A stretch of DNA of 64,000 nucleotides. Source: Bianquea renquensis. Its GTDB lineage: Bacteria > Bacillota > Clostridia > Lachnospirales > Bianqueaceae. Position 1 is the stretch's first letter. Every line of letters begins with the position of its first letter. The notes below the pieces were generated by a model. That model was not told where the DNA came from, did no database searches, and saw nothing but the letters and a program-made list of their open reading frames with translations. Location: positions 1-64,000 of the forward strand of contig NZ_JACRSQ010000010.1 in the NCBI RefSeq assembly GCF_014384895.1. Reading direction: 5' to 3'. The position numbers and the translations under genes are program-made. Below, piece by piece: positions 56,001 through 64,000 of the stretch.

Positions 56001-56472
56001 GCTGTACTCGGTGACACAGGGAGCGACCACCATATGGGAGCGCTGGAATTCCTACACGGTGGAAAAGGGATTTGGCGGAAATAATAGCATGAATTCTTTC
56101 AATCACTACTCATTAGGTGCCGTGGGAGCATGGCTATATGAATATGTTTTGGGGATCGCCAGGGATGAGGAAGCGCCAGGATTTTCGCGGTTTATTCTCA
56201 AGCCCTGCATACAGGGTCTTGCGTATGCCAACGGGTTTTATGAGAGTATTCACGGCCGGATTGAAAGCGGCTGGGAGCGGACAGAGGGGGAAATCCGATA
56301 CTTCGCTGGGGTTCCGGCGGGCACGGAGGCAAGGCTCTATCTCCCGGCCGGGGATATTGTAGAGAACGGAGTTACAGCCAGTGAGGCAGAGGGAATACAA
56401 TACCTGGGCCGCGAGGGGAACTGCTGTGTATATAGCCTAGGAAGCGGTGAATATTCTTTCACGATTCGATAA
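53077..56472 (+). CDS. Glycoside hydrolase family 78 alpha-L-rhamnosidase
   Basis: The enzyme of about 1131 residues cleaves terminal alpha-L-rhamnose from plant-derived glycosides or pectin side chains. Domain order fits GH78: an N-terminal fibronectin-like domain (about 10-115: MTTPLAIDCDMPRFSWKLGS), an inserted concanavalin-A-like domain (about 125-300), beta-sandwich domains (about 345-640), the (alpha/alpha)6 catalytic domain (about 690-1040), and a C-terminal sandwich. The catalytic acid region is DCPQRNERLGWMGDAQ (Asp728); MGATTIWERW-like QGATTIWERWNSY follows. No signal peptide, so substrates must be imported. AAAGGAGG and the promoter support the ATG at 53077. Confidence 0.93.
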   Translation: MGKTSWTVYDLQVEAMTTPLAIDCDMPRFSWKLGSRARGTMQAAYEIQVFLEDTGELVWDSGRVEEAWTSEISYQGTALRPRSSYRWTVTAWNMEGDAALAEDRFETGLMDARESAWEPAVWIGAPRPGLCANVKGIFWIEARLRIPEGSCQAGIVFGAKDFRLLDRTKNTSWIQGENYISYELDISKVPARLHIYRVGYHPDDSAQVPFASVELPQGIMDESRHQFHTLAVEVRGNIALAYVDGTLVDYETANDGSCRGRQLNPLGQNDVITFPRLNEIGFTAAPGSAGIFQSLLVRDIRTPKAVLIQEDAECEDSIFAKAIEEGRLERTEEGFLLCAERGRTLVTADPSHTSEPMLRRDFMVRNGAALKRARLYVTARGIYDGYVNGAPLTEDWFTPGASQYDKHIQYQVYDITKRLQPGANAMGFYLASGWWSDAQTYTLMNYNYFGDRPSLLAMLELRYEDGTQEVIGTDCESWRYSGEGPVLYASNFHGEQYDARREAEISAFSTAAYAHEAWSAPARIHPVPIPEEEQAQPWPAPNHTDPEITAQIGPSVGVVDILTAKSMRQPQPGVYIYDLEQNIAGVPKIRLHGRPGQVIRFRYGEIVYPPLNDYGPLAGLILTENLRDASAMDLYICKGDPQGEEFFPKLTFHGFRYVEITGVEEPPALEDVTCAALSSIRTRTGDIQTSDPLVNRLFRNICWSQSANFISIPTDCPQRNERLGWMGDAQVFAKTAGYNADVRHFYSRFLQAARDLQSPEGQYPNIAPVGGGFGGIAWESAGIIVTWETFQQYGDRRIVEENFDACMRYIKYLRSKGEPVLLRKVGPLGDWLASDMSTDNLLIWNAIYAYDVKILAKMARAIDRQEEAKVLENLFQQIQETWNVTFVDNTTGKTRSWDGQINDTQCSYALPLSYGIFTRENAGKAAEHLARRTREVGHKVTTGFLGTAPLNPVLCDYGYSEDAYALLFQTEYPSWLYSVTQGATTIWERWNSYTVEKGFGGNNSMNSFNHYSLGAVGAWLYEYVLGIARDEEAPGFSRFILKPCIQGLAYANGFYESIHGRIESGWERTEGEIRYFAGVPAGTEARLYLPAGDIVENGVTASEAEGIQYLGREGNCCVYSLGSGEYSFTIR

Positions 56473-56479
56473 AAAAATC

Positions 56480-56508
56480 TTGAAAACTTTCGGCAAACCG
56501 TGTAAACT
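56480..56508 (+). promoter_or_regulatory. Promoter of the GH130/GH106-like pair
   Basis: TTGAAA (56480-56485), 17 bases and TAAACT (56503-56508) lie just after the GH78 stop codon and 40 bases before the GH130 start. Confidence 0.6.
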
Positions 56509-56547
56509 ATGGCGTAAAGGAATCGATAGGAAAGGACATGCAAAAAT

Positions 56548-57549
56548 ATGGGAAAAGTATTGCCGGAGCTGGTCTCTTCCCCACTGGTGAAGCGGTATCA
56601 GAAGGGAGAGCCAATTTTATCTAAGAAAGATATCCCCTATGGGGCAGACTGCATCTTCAACGCAGGGGTATGCAAATTTGAGGGCCAGTATGTTATGGCC
56701 TTCCGGGATGACTATGACTATGTGCCGGAGAGAGGCTGCTTCAAACATTGTGTGATCGGTCTGGCCTTTAGCCGGGATGGAATGCACTGGGATGTTCAGA
56801 AGGAACCTTTTCTGACGGTGGAGGCTATGGACGATCCGGATATCACTCGTGTCTACGATCCTCGGCTGACTGTGATTGACGGCCGGGTGTACTTATGTTT
56901 TGCGGTGGATACGAACCATGGGCTTCGGGGCGGCATTGCGGTCACCGATGACTTCCAAAAGATAGAGGTTCTGTCCCTGACCGTGCCAGATAATCGAAAC
57001 ATGGTATTGTTTCCAGAAAAAATCGGCGGCCGGTATGTAAGGCTGGAGCGCCCCTTCCCTGTATACTCCAGAGGGGGAAGAGACCGGTTTGATACCTGGC
57101 TATCCTACTCGCCGGATCTCCGATATTGGGGTGACAGCAAGTTGGTGCTGCCGGTGGAGGCGGTCCCTTACGCCAACGATAAGACGGGACCTGGCGCACC
57201 CCCCATCAAGACGGATAAAGGCTGGCTGACCCTATTCCACGCGGTGGATATCGATCCCAACCGAGGAAAGAACGGGTGGGAACAGGCTTGGAGAAAGCGG
57301 TACTGTGCCGGTCTAATGCTGTTGGACCTGGAGGATCCCAGCAAGGTTATCGGATTATATAGAGAGCCACTTTTGGCGCCGGAGACAAGGTGGGAGGTTG
57401 ACGACGGGTTTCGAACCAATGTCATTTTCCCAGGCGGTATGATCCTTGAGGAGAGCGGCGAAGTCAAGATCTACTACGGCGCATCGGACACCGTGGAATG
57501 TCTGGCGACAGCAGACGTTCGAGATCTGCTATCGCTGGTCATGGGATAA
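56548..57549 (+). CDS. Glycoside hydrolase family 130 (beta-mannoside phosphorylase-like)
   Basis: The 333-residue five-bladed beta-propeller enzyme is of GH130, whose members phosphorolyse (or, in some branches, hydrolyse) beta-mannosides. Family marks are CIFNAGVCKFEGQYVMAFRDDYDY near 30-55, the catalytic Asp in RVYDPRLTVIDG near 110, NMVLFPEKIGGRYVRLERPFP near 150-170 and DKTGPGAPPIKTDKGWLTLFHAVD near 210-235. The conserved basic residues that bind phosphate should decide phosphorylase versus hydrolase; I cannot settle this by eye. It is 28 bases ahead of the GH106-like gene and under the same promoter. Confidence 0.9.
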   Translation: MGKVLPELVSSPLVKRYQKGEPILSKKDIPYGADCIFNAGVCKFEGQYVMAFRDDYDYVPERGCFKHCVIGLAFSRDGMHWDVQKEPFLTVEAMDDPDITRVYDPRLTVIDGRVYLCFAVDTNHGLRGGIAVTDDFQKIEVLSLTVPDNRNMVLFPEKIGGRYVRLERPFPVYSRGGRDRFDTWLSYSPDLRYWGDSKLVLPVEAVPYANDKTGPGAPPIKTDKGWLTLFHAVDIDPNRGKNGWEQAWRKRYCAGLMLLDLEDPSKVIGLYREPLLAPETRWEVDDGFRTNVIFPGGMILEESGEVKIYYGASDTVECLATADVRDLLSLVMG

Positions 57550-57577
57550 AGGAGAAACAGAATATAGGAGGATGGGT

Positions 57578-60500
57578 ATGGACGCAAATTGGGAAGCACA
57601 ATTCCAAAATCCGCCGTCAAAATTCCGCGGCGCTCCTTTTTGGGCATGGAACTGTAAGCTGGACAAGGAGCTGATGACGCGGGAAGTGGACTATTTTAAA
57701 GAGATGGGGCTGGGCGGCTTTCACATGCATTGCCGCACAGGAATGGACACTCCCTATCTGAGCGATGAGTTCATGGATATCGTGCGGGCTGTGGTGCAGA
57801 AGGCGGAGAAGGAGAATATGCTGGCGTGGCTTTATGATGAAGATCGATGGCCATCGGGTTTTGCCGGCGGCCTGGTCACTAAGGATGAGCAGTATCGCAG
57901 CCGGTATCTGGTTTTTACGCCGGTCAATCAGGATACGCGCCATGACAATAGTCAGATCTTGACGTCTGGGATGTCGACTATGTCCAGCGGACATGGAACC
58001 CTGTTAGCGCGTTTCGATGTAAAGTTGGAGGATGGGTTCCTCAAGGGGTATCGCCGGCTCAAGGATGGAGAAGACGGTGAGAATGTCTGGTATGCATATA
58101 TGGAAATTTCCCTGCCGAGTCCCTGGTGGAACAATTATACGTACTTGGATACGCTGAACCCTAAGGCAGTGGAGCGATTCGTGGAGGTGACCCATGAGCG
58201 GTATAAGGAGGCGGTGGGCGATTATTTCGGCACTGTGATCCCCGCAATCTTTACGGATGAGCCGCAATTTGCCCATAAGACGACCCTCGGTTTTGCTGGG
58301 GAGAAAAAGGAAGTTATCCTTCCATACACAGACGATATTCCAGATAGCTATCAGGAACAGTACGGCGAGGATTTCTTTGACACACTGCCAGAACTATTCT
58401 GGGAGCTGCCTGATGGAAAGATTTCCGTCGCTCGGTACCGGTACCATGATCACATAGCGGAGCGGTTTTCCAGCGCCTTTGCGGACACCGTTGGAGGATG
58501 GTGCAAGAGGAACGGCCTGGAGTTGACGGGGCATTTGATGGAGGAGCCGACACTGGAATCTCAGACCCATGCTCTCGGGGAGGCCATGCGGTCCTACCGG
58601 AATTTCCAGAGACCAGGAATCGATATTTTGTGTGACAACCGAGAGTATTCCACGGCGAAACAGTGCCAGAGCGCTGTCCATCAGTACGGTTACGCCGGTA
58701 TGACCAGCGAGCTGTACGGTGTTACCAACTGGGACTTTGATTTCCGCGGCCATAAGCTTCAGGGAGACTGGCAGGCGGCTCTTGGCGTTACCACCCGAGT
58801 TCATCATCTGTCCTGGACGAGCATGGCGGGAGAGGCGAAGCGGGATTACCCGGCCTCTATTTTCTATCAGTCGCCGTGGTATAAGGAGTATCCGCTTATT
58901 GAAGATCATTTTGCCAGAGTCAACACTGCATTGACCAGCGGAAAACCGGATGTTAAAATTGGGGTGATTCACCCCATCGAGAGCTACTGGCTGTACTGGG
59001 GACCGAAGGAGCAGACGGCGGCTAAGCGCCAGCAGATGGAGCAGCAGTTCTCCCAGATTATTGAATGGCTTTTATTCGGCCTTCAGGATTTTGATTTTAT
59101 TGCGGAATCCCTGTTGCCGTCCCAGCAGCCGGAATTGATGGAGGGGAAGACCTTTGACGTGGGCGAGATGGCCTACGACGTGGTCATCGTGCCGGGCTGC
59201 GTCACCCTGCGGTCGACGACCGTTCAGCGGCTGCAAGCCTTCGTCGAGGCGGGTGGTCAGGTGATTTTCATGGGGGAACCTGCGAAATATATGGACGCGG
59301 TTCCGTCAACGGTTCCCGCCCAGATTGCAGCCCAAGCGGCGCGCATTCCTTTCGACCGGACAGCGCTGATGGAGATGCTGGAGCCAGTTCGGCAGCTGGA
59401 CATCCGGACTGAGAGCGGGGCCAGATCCAATCGATATATCTATCAGATGCGGACAGATGCGGAGGGGAAATGGCTGTTTATCGCAAACGGTAAAAAGGCG
59501 GAGAAACCAGACCGTCCGCTTGTCAACCAAATCCATATTCTGTTGAATGGCGTGTATACACTGGAGGAATATGACACACTCCGCGGAACCCACCGCACCG
59601 CTGCTGTTGGCTATGAGAATGGAAAGACAGAGCTGATTCGGGATCTCTATGAGCATGATAGCCTGTTGCTCCGCTTAGAGCCTGTGACCAAAGCGGCGGA
59701 TTGCCCGGCGCCCGCTCCAGCAAAGAGCCAGTGGACGCGCCTGGAAAAAGTGTGGGGACCGACACCTGTTACCTTGTCGGAGCCCAACGTGCTGTTGCTT
59801 GACATGGCGGAATACTCACTGGACCAGGAAGCGTGGCACGATACGGAAGAGGTACTCCGGATCGACAATATTTTGCGGGCGAGGTTGGGCTATCCGCTGA
59901 AGATGGAAGCCTTCGCCCAGCCCTGGTCTGTGGAGAAAACGCGGACCCCAGAGCATTCACTTCGCCTGCGGTTCCACTTTGACGCCAAAGTTGCAGTGGA
60001 TAAGGCTCAGCTGGCACTGGAGACGCCAGAGCTCTGCACAATCACCTTCAATGGTAAACCGGTGAGCAATACGCCAGTCGGATATTTTACCGACATGTTC
60101 ATCAAGACTGTGGAGCTGGGCGCCATTCAGAAAGGGGACAATACCCTACTTCTGGAGATGCCCTATATGCAGGAGTCTAATCTGGAGTGGTGCTACGTGC
60201 TGGGGGATTTCGGCGTGGAAGCGCGCGGCGCTAGAGCCTGGGTGACGGAGCCGGTGCGGAGTTTGGATTTCAGCGATTGGACCCATCAGGGACTTCCCTT
60301 CTATGGAGCGAACGTGACTTATGAGTGGACTGTGGACGTGGAGGATGGCGAGTACGCCGTGGAGATCGATAAGTTCCGTGCGCCGGTCATCGCAGTGGCG
60401 GTGGACGGGAAAGATGCAGGTCGAATCGCCTTGCTGCCCTACCGAGTTGAACTGGGGCATCTCAGCGCAGGCCGCCATACCATTTCCATCAAAGTGTTTG

Positions 60501-60664
60501 GAAATCGGTTTGGCAGCTTTGGACAGCTTCATTGCAGCATGGATACCGTTTACTGGTGCGGGCCAGGCGCATGGCGGACCAAGGATGCGGAGTACAGCTA
60601 TGAGTATCAATTCCGTAGGACCGGATTGCTTATGGCGCCGGTGCTGTTGAAGAAGTCCATATGA
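57578..60664 (+). CDS. GH106-like glycoside hydrolase (alpha-L-rhamnosidase candidate)
   Basis: The protein of about 1028 residues begins PPSKFRGAPFWAWNCKLDKE, EMGLGGFHMHCRTGMDTPYL and LAWLYDEDRWPSGFAGGLVT, the N-terminal barrel pattern of GH106 and its relatives. Acidic strand-end motifs AIFTDEPQF (near 225) and LTGHLMEEPTLESQ (near 315) are candidate catalytic sites. A Rossmann-like section (VVIVPGCVTLRSTTVQRLQA, near 540) and C-terminal beta-sandwiches (about 720-1028) follow. Specificity is inferred from resemblance and from the GH78 neighbour. TAGGAGG fits the ATG at 57578; the frame extends upstream inside the GH130 gene without a start signal. Confidence 0.75.
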   Translation: MDANWEAQFQNPPSKFRGAPFWAWNCKLDKELMTREVDYFKEMGLGGFHMHCRTGMDTPYLSDEFMDIVRAVVQKAEKENMLAWLYDEDRWPSGFAGGLVTKDEQYRSRYLVFTPVNQDTRHDNSQILTSGMSTMSSGHGTLLARFDVKLEDGFLKGYRRLKDGEDGENVWYAYMEISLPSPWWNNYTYLDTLNPKAVERFVEVTHERYKEAVGDYFGTVIPAIFTDEPQFAHKTTLGFAGEKKEVILPYTDDIPDSYQEQYGEDFFDTLPELFWELPDGKISVARYRYHDHIAERFSSAFADTVGGWCKRNGLELTGHLMEEPTLESQTHALGEAMRSYRNFQRPGIDILCDNREYSTAKQCQSAVHQYGYAGMTSELYGVTNWDFDFRGHKLQGDWQAALGVTTRVHHLSWTSMAGEAKRDYPASIFYQSPWYKEYPLIEDHFARVNTALTSGKPDVKIGVIHPIESYWLYWGPKEQTAAKRQQMEQQFSQIIEWLLFGLQDFDFIAESLLPSQQPELMEGKTFDVGEMAYDVVIVPGCVTLRSTTVQRLQAFVEAGGQVIFMGEPAKYMDAVPSTVPAQIAAQAARIPFDRTALMEMLEPVRQLDIRTESGARSNRYIYQMRTDAEGKWLFIANGKKAEKPDRPLVNQIHILLNGVYTLEEYDTLRGTHRTAAVGYENGKTELIRDLYEHDSLLLRLEPVTKAADCPAPAPAKSQWTRLEKVWGPTPVTLSEPNVLLLDMAEYSLDQEAWHDTEEVLRIDNILRARLGYPLKMEAFAQPWSVEKTRTPEHSLRLRFHFDAKVAVDKAQLALETPELCTITFNGKPVSNTPVGYFTDMFIKTVELGAIQKGDNTLLLEMPYMQESNLEWCYVLGDFGVEARGARAWVTEPVRSLDFSDWTHQGLPFYGANVTYEWTVDVEDGEYAVEIDKFRAPVIAVAVDGKDAGRIALLPYRVELGHLSAGRHTISIKVFGNRFGSFGQLHCSMDTVYWCGPGAWRTKDAEYSYEYQFRRTGLLMAPVLLKKSI

Positions 60665-60726
60665 ATGCGAAGGGGCTGTCAGGAAAAGGATAGTCCTGCC
60701 CCCCTACATATATTGGAAGACTGCCC

Positions 60727-63700
60727 GTCGGCGTGCATTTTTCATTCAGTATCCCCGCCGGCATGATCGTTTTGGCGCTGGCGGCGGAAAATTTGGCACC
60801 GTGTGCCCGCTGGTCGCTGCCGTTGTTCGCCATGCCGGCGTGCATTTTTCGTTTTGTATCCCCGCCGGCATGGTCGTCTCGCCGCTGGCGGCGGAGAATT
60901 TGGCACCGTGTGCCCGCCGGCCGCTGCCGTTGTTCGCCTCACCGGCGTGCATTTTTCGTTTTGTATCCCCGCCGGTGTGGTCGTTTTGGCGCTGCCGGCG
61001 AGGAATTTACCACCGTGTGCCCGCCGGCCGCTGCCGTTGCTCACCTCGCCGGCGTGCATTTTTCGTTTTGTATCCCCGCCGGTATGGTCGTTTTGGCGCT
61101 GCCGGCGAGGAATTTACCACCGTGTGCCCGCCCGTTGTTCGCCTCACCGGCGTGCATTTTTCGTTTTGTATCCCCGCCGGCATGGTTGTCTCGCCGCTGG
61201 CAGCGGAGAATTTGGCACCGTGTGCCCGCTGGTCGTTGTCGTTGTTCGCCTCACCGGCGTGCATTTTTCATTCAGTATCCCCGCCGGCATGATCGTTTTG
61301 GCGCTGGCGGCGGTAAATTTGCCACCGTGTGCCCGCTGGTCGCTGCCGTTGTTCGCCATGCCGGCGTGCATTTTTCATCCCATTTCCCCGCCAGCTAGTT
61401 TGTCTCGCCGCTGGCGACGGAGAATTTGGCACCGTGTGCCCGCTGGTCACTGCCGTTGTTCGCCTCACCGGCGTGCATTTTTCGTTTTGTATCCCCGCCG
61501 GCATGGTCGTCTTGGCGCTGGCGGCGGAGAATTTGGCACCGTGTGCCCGCCGGTCGCTGCCGTTGCTCGCCTCACCGGCGTGCATTTTTCATTCAGTATC
61601 CCCGCCGGCATGATCGTTTTGGCGCTGCCGGCGGGAATTTGGCACCGTGTGCCCGCCGGCCGCTGCCGTTGTTCGCCATGCCGGCGTGCATTTTTCGTTT
61701 TGTATCCCCGCCGGTATGGTCGTCTCGCCGCCGGCAGCGAGGAATTTACCACCGTGTGCCCGCCGGCCGCTGCCGTTGTTCGCCATGCCGGCGTGCATTT
61801 TTCGTTCAGTATCCCCGCCGGCATGATCGTCTCGCCGCTGGCGGCGAGGAATTTACCACCGTGTGCCCGCCGGCCGCTGCTCACCTCGCCGGCGTGCATT
61901 TTTCGTTTTGTATCCCCGCCGGTATGGTCGTCTCGACGGTGCCGGCGGGGAAATTTGGCACCGTATGCCCGCTGGTCGCTGCCATTCCTCGCCATGCCGG
62001 CGTGCATTTTTCGTTTTGTATCCCCGCCGGTACGGTCGTCTCGCCGCTGGCGACGGAGAATTTGGCACCGTGTGCCCGCCGGCCGCTGCCGTTGTTCGCC
62101 TCACCGGCGTGCATTTTTTATCCCGTATCCCCGCCGGCATGATCGTTTTGGCGCTGGCGACGGAGAATTTGGCACCGTATGCCCGCTGGTCGTTGCCGTT
62201 GTTCGCCATGCCGGCGTGCATTTTTCATTCAGTATCCCCGCCGGCATGGTCGTTTTGGCGCTGGCGGCGGTAAATTTGGCACCGTGTGCCCGCTGGTCGT
62301 TGCCGTTGTTCGCCTCACCGGCGTGCATTTTTTATCCCGTATCCCCGCCGGTATGGTCGTCTCGCCGCTGGCGGCGGAAAATTTGGCACCGTGTGCCCGC
62401 CGGCCGCTGCCATTGCTCGCCATGCCGGCGTGCATTTTTTATCCCGTTTCCCTGCCGGTATGGTCGTCTCGCCGCTGGCGGCGAGGAATTTACCACCGTG
62501 TGCCCGCTGGCCACTGCCGTTGTTCGCCTCACCGGCGTGCATTTTTCGTTTTGTATCCCCGCCGGCATGGTCGTCTTCGCGCTGGCGGCGGAGAATTTGG
62601 TACCGTGTGCCCGCTGGTCGCTGCCGTTGTTCGCCTCACCGGCGTGCATTTTTCATCCCATTTCCCCGCCATCTAGTTTGTCTCGCCGCTGGCGGCGGTA
62701 AATTTGGCACCGTGTGCCCGCTGGACGCTGCCATTCCTCACCATGCCGGCGTGCATTTTTCATTCAGTATCCCCGCCGGTATGGTCGTTTTGGCGCTGGC
62801 AGCGAGGAATTTACCACCGTGTGCCCGCTGGACGCTGCCATTCCTCACCATGCCGGCGTGCATTTTCCGTTTTGTATCCCCGCCGGCATGGTCGTCTCGC
62901 CGCTGGCGGCGGGGAATTTACCACCGTGTGCCCGCCGGCCGTTGCCGTTGCTCACCTCGCCGGCGTGCATTTTTCGTTTTGTATCCCCGCCGGCATGGTC
63001 GTCTCGCCGCTGGCGGCGGGGAATTTGGCACCGTGTGCCCGCTGGTCGCTGCCGTTGTTCGCCATGCCGGCGTGCATTTTTCATCCCATTTCCCCGCCAG
63101 CTAGTTTGTCTCGCCGCTGGCGACGGAGAATTTGGCACCGTGTGCCCGCTGGTCACTGCCGTTGTTCGCCTCACCGGCGTGCATTTTTTATCCCGTATCC
63201 CCGCCGGCATGATCGTTTTGGCGCTGGCGGCGGAGAATTTGGCACCGTGTGCCCGCCGGCCGCTGCCGTTGCTCGCCTCACCGGCGTGCATTTTTCATTC
63301 AGTATCCCCGCCGGCATGATCGTTTTGGCGCTGCCGGCGGGAATTTGGCACCGTGTGCCCGCCGGCCGCTGTCGTTGTTCGCCATGCCGGCGTGCATTTT
63401 TCGTTTTGTATCCCCGCCGGTATGGTCGTCTCGCCGCCGGCAGCGAGGAATTTACCACCGTGTGCCCGCCGGCCGTTGCCGTTGTTCGCCATGCCGGCGT
63501 GCATTTTTTATCCCGTATCCCCGCCGGCATGGTCGTCTTCGCGCTGGCGGCGGAGAATTTGGCACCGTGTGCCCGCTGGTCGCTGCCGTTGTTCGCCATG
63601 CCGGCGTGCATTTTTCGTTTTGTATCCCCGCCGGTCGCTGTCGTTGCTCGCCTCACCGGCGTGCATTTTTCATCCTATTTCCCCGCCAGCTTGTTTGTCT

Positions 63701-63775
63701 CGCCGCTGCCAGCGGTGAATTTGTCTTCCGCTGGCCCCCTGCCTTTTCTCATCTCGGCGGCGTGCAAAAAGGGGG
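60727..63775. repeat. Tandem array 3: about 29 units of ~107 bp
   Basis: Units begin CCGGCGTGCATTTTT and recur every 97-110 bases, mostly exactly 108, from about 60729 to 63656, with a decayed unit at the end. A unit can fold three hairpins: CCGGCG...CGCCGG around a T-rich loop, CGCCG CTGG CGGCG, and GGCAC CGT GTGCC. Within units a few slots take one of several set alternatives (TCGTTTTGTATCC, TCATTCAGTATCC, TCATCCCATTTCC or TTATCCCGTATCC after the first stem; GGTCGTCTCGCC or GATCGTTTTGGC; GAGAATTTGGCACC or GAGGAATTTACCACC), giving a shuffled mosaic. All six frames stay open for long stretches, an artefact of period and base composition. It follows the GH106-like gene. Confidence 0.95.
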
Positions 63776-63803
63776 CTGCCGGGAAATCGATAGCTCTACA
63801 CAG

Positions 63804-63844
63804 AGGGTGTCCCAAAAGTCATGAAATGACTTGAGGGACACCCT
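63804..63844. terminator. Long inverted repeat between array 3 and the edge gene
   Basis: AGGGTGTCCC (63804-63813) pairs with GGGACACCCT (63835-63844), and inside it AAGTCAT pairs with ATGACTT, giving a 17-base, almost perfect hairpin. It sits one base from the stop codon of the leftward edge gene and may terminate it, but there is no T tract on that side. A relic of an insertion-sequence end or small mobile repeat is an alternative. Confidence 0.55.
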
Positions 63845-64000
63845 TTATCTCGGAAGAAGCCTGTAATCGGCCACAAATCCCAGGGCTTGAAACGCGATAA
63901 ACCCTTCGGCATAGTGACAGCCGCACTGGTATCCGCGAAAGCGCGATTGGGCCCGCATGGAATCCAGATACTCGTCCTTCAGGAAGCCCTCCATCCAGGC
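63845..64000 (-). CDS. C-terminal part of an unidentified gene cut by the window edge
   Basis: Read leftward, an open frame of 51 codons enters at the window edge and ends at a TAA whose complement is 63845-63847. The visible residues include AWMEGFLKDEYLDSMRAQSR, YQCGCHYAEGFIAFQALGFV and the end ADYRLLPR. It is helical and aromatic-rich and I cannot name the family. The codon pattern and the hairpin right after the stop support a real gene, but the start and most of the protein lie outside the window. Confidence 0.45.
   Translation of the reverse strand, partial: AWMEGFLKDEYLDSMRAQSRFRGYQCGCHYAEGFIAFQALGFVADYRLLPR

Noticed and set aside
57446..57577. 44-codon extension of the GH106-like protein inside the GH130 gene
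   Set aside because: The frame is only open by chance; TAGGAGG and the conserved N-terminus place the start at 57578.
60803..62701. Open frame of 632 codons (and several of 90-376 codons in other frames and on the other strand) in the 60.7-63.8 kb region
   Set aside because: All six frames are open at once because the ~108-base repeat is a multiple of three with few stop codons. Unit lengths vary and break any single frame, there is no ribosome binding site, and the Arg/Cys/Pro-rich products are unlike real proteins.
29845..63775. CRISPR arrays
   Set aside because: Repeats are contiguous and of 95-116 bases with no unique spacers of regular length; no cas genes are present.

Overview
The window looks like a chromosome segment of a Gram-positive gut anaerobe of the Clostridia (Oscillospiraceae/Lachnospiraceae-like). 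Supporting signs are strong AGGAGG-type ribosome binding sites, sigma-A promoters with 17-18 base spacers, DivIVA-like, AI-2E-family and DUF3881-like proteins, a lipoprotein-type ABC sugar-binding protein, and many cytoplasmic (signal-peptide-free) glycosidases each next to an AraC-type regulator. The exact genus cannot be fixed from the sequence alone.

Layout. 1-8.1 kb is mostly housekeeping: tRNA-Phe and tRNA-Lys, a tRNA m7G46 methyltransferase, a CPBP membrane protease, thioredoxin, an AI-2E-family transporter, a DivIVA-like coiled-coil protein, two lineage-type hypotheticals and an MFS transporter. 8.2-19.7 kb is accessory: a nitrilase-family amidase, a GPP34-like protein, AraC regulator + GH2 beta-galactosidase, two MATE exporters, AraC regulator + GH4 glycosidase, and a ferritin-like protein. 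20.0-29.8 kb is one long operon: TIM-barrel isomerase/epimerase, sulfatase-like hydrolase, Gfo/Idh oxidoreductase, AraC regulator, second Gfo/Idh oxidoreductase, CxPxR sulfatase, and a complete ABC sugar importer lacking only the ATPase. It carries no glycosidase. 31.2-44.1 kb holds a PD-(D/E)XK-like nuclease, an alkyltransferase-like protein, a PocR-AraC regulator, an FAD oxidoreductase, a beta-helix (GH141-like) enzyme, a TIM-barrel protein, a CE7 esterase, an (alpha/alpha)6-barrel glycosidase and a ROK repressor. 44.1-48.2 kb is the MoxR / DUF58 / transglutaminase trio. 48.3-60.7 kb holds GH29 alpha-L-fucosidase, then, after a frameshifted gene and a GNAT acetyltransferase, GH78 rhamnosidase, GH130 and a GH106-like enzyme.

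The most unusual content is three large non-coding tandem arrays: about 14 units of ~95 bp at 29.8-31.1 kb, about 12 units of ~116 bp at 50.2-51.6 kb, and about 29 units of ~107 bp at 60.7-63.8 kb. Each lies just downstream of a rightward carbohydrate operon. The first two share a hairpin core (CGCT, a nine-base loop that starts with A5, GGCG). The third shows an A5 tract in the loop of a GC stem when read on the minus strand. The units are mosaics of a few alternative sequence blocks. I know of no named repeat family that fits, and they are my main candidate for something undescribed. The nuclease gene begins about 150 bp after the first array.

As a system, the window encodes intracellular breakdown of imported, decorated plant or host oligosaccharides (fucose, rhamnose, galactose, acetyl and sulfate groups). 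Local AraC, PocR-AraC and ROK regulators control separate modules.
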